A stretch of 5,582 nucleotides of DNA from Treponema sp. (GTDB taxonomy: Bacteria; Spirochaetota; Spirochaetia; Treponematales; Breznakiellaceae): positions 1 through 5,582 of the forward strand of contig JAISAN010000044.1 of the NCBI GenBank assembly GCA_031266635.1, read 5' to 3'. Position 1 is the stretch's first letter, and each line of letters opens with the position of its first letter. This document shows positions 1 to 4,377 of the stretch, piece by piece. The translations under genes and the position numbers were made by a program. The notes below the pieces were generated by a model. The model was not told where the DNA came from. It did no database searches and was given only the letters and a program-made list of their open reading frames with translations.

Positions 1-1821
1 ACGGAAGCGGCCCAGCAGGGCTGGATAGCGGAGATTGCCCCGCAGATACCGGCGGAAGAACGGCAGACCGCCTATGAGGTTGCCGGCTTCCTTGCCCGGG
101 CCCGGGGGGAGACCGCCGAGCAGTGGGGCCGGAGGATTACGTTTACCAACATCCCTCCGGCCAAAATTGAGGGAATCATTGAGGCGGCGCAGCGAAACAG
201 AAAGATCGTTAAAGGCGCTACCTTTGGCCTGAAAGATATTGCGGGCAAGACGCAACGGTATATCTACCTGAGCCGGAACGCCGACTTTTCAACCCTCAAT
301 CACGAACTGTTCCATGACCATATCAGATCGCTTTCTGAGGAACAGCGGGCGGAATGGGAGGAAGCCCTGGGGATAGAGGACGGGGATTGGGACGCGAAGC
401 GGTTTGAAAGTAAAACAAGACGAAAAGGGGAAAAGATAAACGCCCATGAGTATGCGGCGGAAGCCTTTGAGGACTACCTGACCCAGCGGAAGGAACCGCC
501 CTCCGCGAAACTGAAGGAGCTTTTTGACCGGATAATCGGTTTTATGCGGCGGATATACGGGACGCTGCGAGATATGAACGGAATAAAGCCGGAACTCAAG
601 AAGAAGTTTGACGAGCTGTTCAGTGGGGAGGAAGGGACAGGTGCAGGAACGTCCCCGGGGGGCACGAGGATTGACCAGAACGGCCCGGAAGGTCAAAATG
701 CGGTAATGGCAACTGCAGGGTATGACGAGCAGATCAATCAGCGGATAGATGAACTGAACCGGGAGGGCCGGGAGCGGGTGGAGGAGATTTCCCGGGAGGA
801 GGGGGTAAGCGGAGAGCCGGTAGAGGAGGTAATCTTCCAGGAAGGGAAATCACCTGTGGATACCCTTGTGAATGAAGCCCAAGCCATAACAAATGAGGCG
901 GAACGGGACAAGGTTATCCGGGAGTTACGGGAACTGGAACGGCTGTATCCGCCGGAAACCAATCAATACGCTGCCCCCAATGGGAAGCCTTCCCTGCTGC
1001 TTGAGGAACTGGGGGAGGAAGTGGGACGCCGGGCGTGGTACGCGGTCAGGACGTCCTCGTTTAAGGAGTGGTTCGGGGATTGGGAACGGGCGGCAAGAAT
1101 TGAAGGGATTAATAACATTGTTCCTGCGGACATAAAACTTGGTAATCATATCAACAAAAAAGAAGTTGAAATAAAATCCGAAAAATTCGGCCTCTTGGAA
1201 AACATCCATGATGAAAGGATAGCGGAATTCCCGATCGGAAGCATTGGGAAAATAATCAATAACAAAGGTTTTGATGTTTCACGAATAATCGATGACCTCC
1301 CGAAACTTTACAAAGAATCATTATTAGCATGGTCTGAACCGGAGATTAAAAAAGAAGGTCATAAATTCCATCCAAATATCAGCGAATATCATCAGTATGT
1401 AAACAAATTTACCGATGGAACAGACGAATATTTTATCAGATTTACTATAACCGAAACCAAGGCAAAAACGAAATCGGCAAGAAAAAACCTCATTCATTCA
1501 ACGGCTATAAGCGATGTGTCTATATATAAGAATGGCGATGATTCGCAACGTATCCGGGGTATTAACCCGGGCGAAGCGAAAACATCGCCTTTCATTGATT
1601 TAAAGTTACAACAATTCTTTGATTCTGTCAACCCCTCCGATATTTCCCAGGTCCGGGACGCCAACGGGGAACCCAAACCGGTGTTTCACGGAACCGGCGC
1701 GGAATTTGACGTGTTTGACAGAGGCCGGATAGGTGAAAAAACCGGGAAGAAGGCATCCCTCCGGCGGACCGATTCGCTTAACATAGCGTATTTCTCAATC
1801 TCCATCCGGTCCACTACCTGA
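1..1821 (+). CDS. Polyvalent mobile-element protein, 5' partial and 3' truncated (zincin, LPD3/BECR-like domain, start of ADP-ribosyltransferase)
   Basis: The frame is open from base 1 to the TGA at 1819-1821, giving 606 visible residues; the true start lies outside the window, and the Met at 544 is internal. Residues 80-160 look like the zincin domain of phage and conjugative-element polyvalent proteins: a strand (YIYLSRNADFSTLN), H101-E-L-F-H105, then HEYAAEAFEDYL at 149-160, where E154 is a plausible third zinc ligand. Residues 190-340 are charged and helical. FKEWFGDWE (354-362) is a signature that often precedes ADP-ribosyltransferase or LPD3-type modules in this class. Residues 365-500 are encoded by AT-rich DNA and, from memory of the families, resemble an LPD3 or BECR-nuclease-like domain. 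VFHGT (561-565) begins an ART-PolyVal domain that ends after about 40 residues, so the rest of the active site is missing. Such proteins are thought to be delivered with phage or plasmid DNA and to act on host targets. The class call is fairly sure; substrates are unknown. Confidence 0.72.
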   Translation, partial: TEAAQQGWIAEIAPQIPAEERQTAYEVAGFLARARGETAEQWGRRITFTNIPPAKIEGIIEAAQRNRKIVKGATFGLKDIAGKTQRYIYLSRNADFSTLNHELFHDHIRSLSEEQRAEWEEALGIEDGDWDAKRFESKTRRKGEKINAHEYAAEAFEDYLTQRKEPPSAKLKELFDRIIGFMRRIYGTLRDMNGIKPELKKKFDELFSGEEGTGAGTSPGGTRIDQNGPEGQNAVMATAGYDEQINQRIDELNREGRERVEEISREEGVSGEPVEEVIFQEGKSPVDTLVNEAQAITNEAERDKVIRELRELERLYPPETNQYAAPNGKPSLLLEELGEEVGRRAWYAVRTSSFKEWFGDWERAARIEGINNIVPADIKLGNHINKKEVEIKSEKFGLLENIHDERIAEFPIGSIGKIINNKGFDVSRIIDDLPKLYKESLLAWSEPEIKKEGHKFHPNISEYHQYVNKFTDGTDEYFIRFTITETKAKTKSARKNLIHSTAISDVSIYKNGDDSQRIRGINPGEAKTSPFIDLKLQQFFDSVNPSDISQVRDANGEPKPVFHGTGAEFDVFDRGRIGEKTGKKASLRRTDSLNIAYFSISIRSTT

Positions 1822-1844
1822 CACCCGAAGAAACGGAGGCCATA

Positions 1845-2606
1845 TTGAACTACTGCCATATCAACGGCGCCATCCATCCTGAGAAGGGCTACCGGACGCT
1901 TTGCTGGGAGATGGTAGATAAAAACATAGTCTTTGTGGGTGAAAGCAGTGTATATAACGTCATAAAGCGCCATAAACTGGCTAAAAAGTGGGACGAGATA
2001 GGAGAACAGGTCGGAGGCGGTTTTGTCCAGCCTAAGGGCATCCATGAACAATGGCATACCGATTTCTCGTACATCAAGATCCGAGGCTCGTTTTATTATT
2101 TCGTCAGCATTCTTGACGGCTACAGTCGGCGCATACTGAACTGGCGGTTGTGCGACACGATGGAGGGCATAAATGTGGAAGTGCTGGTAACCGAAACCAA
2201 AGAGTTATACCCCGAGGCTGAGAAGGTCCGGCTGATAAGCGATAACGGAAGCCAGTTCATTTCAAATGATTTCAAGGAACTGCTCATCGTACTGGAAATC
2301 GGCCATACGTTCACCCGCGCCAATCACCCGCAGAGCAACGGTAAACTTGAACGCTTTCACCGCACGTTAAAAACCGAACATACCAGGAGGTCCGCCTATG
2401 TAGATGATGATGACGCCCGGGTACGGATGGCGCTTTGGCTTGCCTATTACAACAGCGAACGGCTTCATAGCGCACTAGGGTATTTGACTCCCGATGACGT
2501 ATTTTACGGCAGACGGGATTCACGGCTTGCTGAACGCAGAGAAAAACTGCATACTGCAAGAATTAACAGACAGGAGTATTGGCAGGCGCAAGCTGTCAAT
2601 CCCTGA
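1845..2606 (+). CDS. IS3-type transposase OrfB, N-terminally truncated (DDE integrase core)
   Basis: This is a retroviral-integrase-fold DDE transposase of the IS3 OrfB type. Numbered from the TTG at 1845, the triad is D73 (WHTDFSYI), D133 (LISDNGSQF) and E169 (SNGKLERFH), with 35 residues between the last two, as expected for DD35E. The C-terminal hallmark YYNSERLHSALGYLTPDDV is intact. Similarity extends upstream to HYLTPEE at 1812, but that frame has no start codon and meets a stop at 1779-1781, so the N-terminal DNA-binding part is lost. The TTG at 1845 is preceded by a perfect GGAGG (1835-1839) five bases away, so a shortened product could be made, possibly coupled to the stop of the upstream frame at 1821. 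Without its helix-turn-helix it is unlikely to transpose its own element. IS family assignment is from motif recognition, not a search. Confidence 0.85.
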   Translation: MNYCHINGAIHPEKGYRTLCWEMVDKNIVFVGESSVYNVIKRHKLAKKWDEIGEQVGGGFVQPKGIHEQWHTDFSYIKIRGSFYYFVSILDGYSRRILNWRLCDTMEGINVEVLVTETKELYPEAEKVRLISDNGSQFISNDFKELLIVLEIGHTFTRANHPQSNGKLERFHRTLKTEHTRRSAYVDDDDARVRMALWLAYYNSERLHSALGYLTPDDVFYGRRDSRLAERREKLHTARINRQEYWQAQAVNP

Positions 2607-2619
2607 TACACCTTATATG

Positions 2620-2639
2620 CTTGCCTGAAAAACGGCAAG
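2620..2639. repeat. Hairpin between the two transposase remnants
   Basis: CTTGCC (2620-2625) and GGCAAG (2634-2639) form a perfect 6-bp stem with an 8-base loop, 14 bases after the OrfB stop and in the gap between the convergent fragments. No T-run follows on either strand, so it is not a typical intrinsic terminator. It may belong to an insertion-sequence end. Confidence 0.35.
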
Positions 2640-2640
2640 T

Positions 2641-3077
2641 TCAGCGTAAACAGTACAGTTTAGCTTTGATGTCTGCCGTGATACCGAAGGCCTGCCACAG
2701 GGCGATAGCGTCCATCTGCTGCCGCATAAGGGGGGCCAGGAGTTGCGGAAACTTCGTTTCCGACCGCATTTATACCAGAAGAAGACCCAGATGAGGCGGA
2801 GGAAAGCGATGACCTCATCGGTATAGATTTTTTTACCGGTACGGTTGGCGAGTCTTTTTTTCTGTGGCTTGAGTTTGAGCGCCTTACCTTTGACGACGAG
2901 CAGTGCCTGAGGAGTCTGCGGCTTATTGAGGATACGGAGGGCGTACTTCCAGTTTTTGTAGCCGGTAATCTTGATGAATTCGTCGAGGATGGCCGACTTC
3001 TCTTTCCGTCCGGCATTTTGGTAGCGGAAATGGACCTGTCTGGAGACAACTTGTTTTTCTTTCATGGATAACCCCAT
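2641..3077 (-). pseudogene. N-terminal fragment of an integrase-like transposase, frameshifted
   Basis: Read leftwards from ATG 3077, the start is MGLSMKEKQVVSRQVHFRYQ, followed by KEKSAILDEFIKITGYKNWKYALRIL and then YTDEVIAFLRLIWVFFWYKCG. I recognise this as the N-terminal helical region of a transposase family with a downstream integrase catalytic domain (an ISNCY/IS481-like group). After KCG the frame breaks. The continuation QLLAPLMRQQMDAIALWQAFGITADIKAKL is in another frame, stops at 2641-2643, and the catalytic domain is absent. The start at 3077 is preferred because GGAGG on the minus strand (3083-3087) lies five bases upstream; longer frames to 3173 have no such support. A 17-bp palindrome at 2746-2762 accounts for the frameshift. 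About 145 residues remain of a protein usually around 400 long, so it is inactive. Confidence 0.75.
2746..2762. repeat. 17-bp perfect palindromic insertion in the transposase remnant
   Basis: CGGAAAC (2746-2752) and GTTTCCG (2756-2762) flank a three-base loop, TTC. Removing these 17 bases joins the minus-strand codons TGC GGT to CAA CTC CTG, which restores one frame reading KCG-QLLAPLMRQQM. That matches the usual cysteine-glycine, basic or polar residue, leucine-rich stretch of this transposase family. Since 17 is not a multiple of three, the insertion explains the frameshift by itself. No flanking target duplication is visible. Confidence 0.6.
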
Positions 3078-3082
3078 TTTGA

Positions 3083-3104
3083 CCTCCGGGAGCTGATACT
3101 CCCG
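3083..3104 (-). promoter_or_regulatory. Ribosome binding site and overlapping hairpin of the minus-strand transposase
   Basis: On the minus strand GGAGG (3087-3083) lies five bases before ATG 3077. Immediately upstream, CGGGAG and CTCCCG (3087-3092 with 3099-3104 on the plus strand) form a perfect 6-bp stem with a 6-base loop. The stem shares base 3087 with the binding site, so the structure could reduce ribosome access. Insertion sequences often limit transposase translation in this way; here the function is inferred. Confidence 0.4.
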
Positions 3105-3120
3105 AATAGTCTGCCTTGAA

Positions 3121-3178
3121 TTGGGTTGCTTTTTCAAAATGAGGCATGGTCTCTTTTGGGTTGTTTTTTTCATGAGGC
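3121..3178. repeat. Pair of imperfect direct repeats upstream of the minus-strand transposase
   Basis: Copy A (3121-3145) and copy B (3156-3178) both begin TTGGGTTG, continue through a T-rich run with TTTTTC, and end ATGAGGC. Their starts are 35 bases apart. They sit just upstream of the transposase start, where an insertion-sequence end is expected, so they could be transposase-binding sites. They could also be a simple tandem duplication. The left limit of the element on this side is probably near 3180. Confidence 0.5.
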
Positions 3179-3180
3179 AA

Positions 3181-3371
3181 CGCGTTGAGTAGATTTTTTT
3201 TCAAAATTTTCTTAATATTATTTTAAGAATGTCGATAATAAAAAAAATACCCGGAACAAGCACGAACCGGCGGTTCGACGGCGTATTAAATTAAAAAGGG
3301 CTATGCCCAAAAAACCGATATAAAGGCTTTCAGAAGTATCAATTTATCGGTATATTTTAGAGGGGACCATT
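3181..3371. promoter_or_regulatory. AT-rich intergenic leader of fliS with several inverted repeats
   Basis: No gene is seen here. In order it holds T- and A-runs, a 7-bp-arm palindrome (3209-3215 with 3223-3229), a 6-bp-arm palindrome with a 3-base loop (3263-3277), a 4-bp-arm palindrome with a 3-base loop (3298-3308), and a 7-bp inverted repeat ACCGATA/TATCGGT (3314-3320 with 3345-3351) spaced by 24 bases. The fliS ribosome binding site GAGGGG is at 3360-3365, six bases from the ATG. Hexamers near -10 consensus occur (TATTAT at 3216, GATAAT at 3234, TATATT at 3351), but none has a convincing -35 partner, so I do not place a promoter. Confidence 0.4.
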
Positions 3372-3818
3372 ATGGCGCATACCAATGTTTTATCCGCGTA
3401 TCGGGAAACCAGGATAAAAACCGCGAGTCAGGGGCAGCTTATCATCATGCTTTACGATGAGGCGGTACGGCAGCTTGACCGCGGGCGGGAACTGCTTACC
3501 CTCAATGCCGGGGGCAAAAAGGATCCCGCCCGGATTGAACAGGCCGGAAAAGCGGTGATCAAAACCCAGGAAATTATTACCGAATTGATGGTTTCCCTGG
3601 ATTTTGAACAGGGGGGGGACATTGCCAAAAATCTCTTTGCCCTGTATACTTGGTTTAACCGGGAGCTTTTGGAGGCCAATATCGCCCAGGACTCCGGGCG
3701 GATCGAAAATGTCCGTTCCCAGTTAAGTGATTTGCGGAATACCTGGGTTGACGTGATAACCAAAAACACCGCCGAAGGGGCAGGCAGGCCCGCGGCGGGT
3801 ATTAATATTGCCGGTTAA
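3372..3818 (+). CDS. fliS: Flagellar export chaperone FliS
   Basis: FliS is a small, all-helical cytoplasmic chaperone that binds the C-terminus of flagellin and keeps it unfolded for export by the flagellar type III system. In a spirochaete the cargo would be the FlaB core of periplasmic flagella. The 148-residue product has the family hallmark at residues 10-35, YRETRIKTASQGQLIIMLYD followed by EAVRQL. It also has the later helices with LDFEQGGDIAKNLFALYTWFNRELLEAN and the C-terminal LRNTWVDV. Length is close to the usual 120-150 residues, with a slightly extended Gly/Ala tail. The ATG is supported by GAGGGG at 3360-3365. The next gene starts four bases after the stop. Identification is from motif recognition and is strong. 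Confidence 0.93.
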   Translation: MAHTNVLSAYRETRIKTASQGQLIIMLYDEAVRQLDRGRELLTLNAGGKKDPARIEQAGKAVIKTQEIITELMVSLDFEQGGDIAKNLFALYTWFNRELLEANIAQDSGRIENVRSQLSDLRNTWVDVITKNTAEGAGRPAAGINIAG

Positions 3819-3822
3819 GGTT

Positions 3823-4323
3823 ATGGATACAAACCATACCCCGGAGAGAAGGGAGTCTGAGATTTCCCCGGAAGAACTCAAGCAGCGGGTGGCGGTGCTG
3901 AAACGGTTTCGGGAATTACTTTCGCAGCAGCGGAACCGGTTCAGGCAATATCTGGACGTTCTGGACAGCCAGAAAACGGTGATAGAACAGGGCAGCGCCG
4001 AACAGCTTATTTCCCATGTGGATCTGGAAGAAAAGATCCTGGGGGATATTTTTTCTATCCAAAAGGCGATAGAACCCCTGGAGTCTATGTACCGGGCGGC
4101 CGCTCCCCAGGGAAAATCCGGCGAGGTGCCGGAACTAAAATCCGTGGTGGCGGAGCTTAAAAACGAAGCCGCGGCCCGGATGGAGCGGAACAAGAACCTC
4201 CTCGCCGCCCGGATGACCCGGATTCGTTCCGAGATAAAGGGGATGCAGGGAAATCCTTTTATCCGGCGGCCGTCAATATACGCGGATTCCGGCGTTCCTT
4301 CCCTGCTTGATATTAGCGGTTAA
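3823..4323 (+). CDS. FlgN-like flagellar chaperone (coiled-coil protein)
   Basis: The product is 166 residues from ATG 3823, four bases after the fliS TAA. A TTG at 3808 would add five residues and overlap fliS, but lacks a good ribosome binding site, so ATG with translational coupling is preferred. The sequence is almost wholly helical and charged. Residues 18-75 form a long amphipathic helix pair (RFRELLSQQRNRFRQYLDVL, then LEEKILGDIFSIQKAI), and residues 95-140 form another (VVAELKNEAAARMERNKNLLAAR). There is no signal peptide or membrane segment. The pattern resembles FlgN, which escorts hook-associated proteins FlgK and FlgL to the export apparatus. FliT, the FliD chaperone that often follows fliS, is an alternative of similar size and fold. 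Placement directly after fliS supports an export-chaperone role; the exact cargo is unknown. Confidence 0.6.
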   Translation: MDTNHTPERRESEISPEELKQRVAVLKRFRELLSQQRNRFRQYLDVLDSQKTVIEQGSAEQLISHVDLEEKILGDIFSIQKAIEPLESMYRAAAPQGKSGEVPELKSVVAELKNEAAARMERNKNLLAARMTRIRSEIKGMQGNPFIRRPSIYADSGVPSLLDISG

Positions 4324-4339
4324 GGGGGCGCTGCCCCTT
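4322..4339. repeat. GC-rich hairpin between the FlgN-like gene and polA
   Basis: AAGGGG (4322-4327) and CCCCTT (4334-4339) form a 6-bp stem with a 6-base loop, starting within the stop codon of the FlgN-like gene. The following bases are CAAGCCCC rather than a T-run, so it is a poor intrinsic terminator. It may be a transcript-stabilising hairpin or a dispersed repeat. polA could therefore still be read through from the flagellar genes. Confidence 0.4.
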
Positions 4340-4364
4340 CAAGCCCCTCTGGACTATCCACTAA

Positions 4365-4369
4365 GGGAG
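4365..4369 (+). promoter_or_regulatory. Ribosome binding site of polA
   Basis: GGGAG lies eight bases before ATG 4378 and decides the start of polA. It is contained in AAGGGAGTGCCTT, a small imperfect palindrome (AAGG/CCTT). Confidence 0.6.
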
Positions 4370-4377
4370 TGCCTTCT

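Larger units (their letters stand above)
1765..2655 (+). mobile_element. Truncated IS3-type insertion sequence remnant
   Basis: This stretch holds the 3' part of an IS3-type element. Recognisable transposase similarity starts at about 1812 (HYLTPEE in the third frame) and runs to 2606. The left end, OrfA and the N-terminal helix-turn-helix part of OrfB are absent. The last residues that look native to the upstream protein lie near 1760, so the left junction is between about 1760 and 1812. The right boundary is uncertain: the neighbouring element, read from the other side, stops matching near 2655. I could not identify terminal inverted repeats or a target-site duplication, so both limits are approximate. 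Confidence 0.6.

Noticed and set aside
289..696. A 135-codon minus-strand frame opposite the polyvalent protein
   Set aside because: No recognisable domain, and the plus frame carries the zincin motifs through the same bases.
1812..3077. The two transposase fragments as inverted halves of one gene
   Set aside because: The N-terminal fragment belongs to a different transposase type from the IS3-like OrfB, whose own N-terminal GYR...SSVYNVIKRH region is present in part.
3078..3173. N-terminal extension of the minus-strand transposase to 3173
   Set aside because: The strong ribosome binding site is at 3083-3087, before ATG 3077, and the extension is read through the direct repeats.
2834..3245. 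CRISPR array or short tandem repeat locus
   Set aside because: Only one pair of imperfect repeats (3121-3178) is seen, without regular spacers or further units.
3216..3356. Sigma-70 promoter for fliS at TATTAT, GATAAT or TATATT
   Set aside because: None has a recognisable -35 hexamer at 16-18 bases, and AT-rich sequence yields such hexamers by chance.
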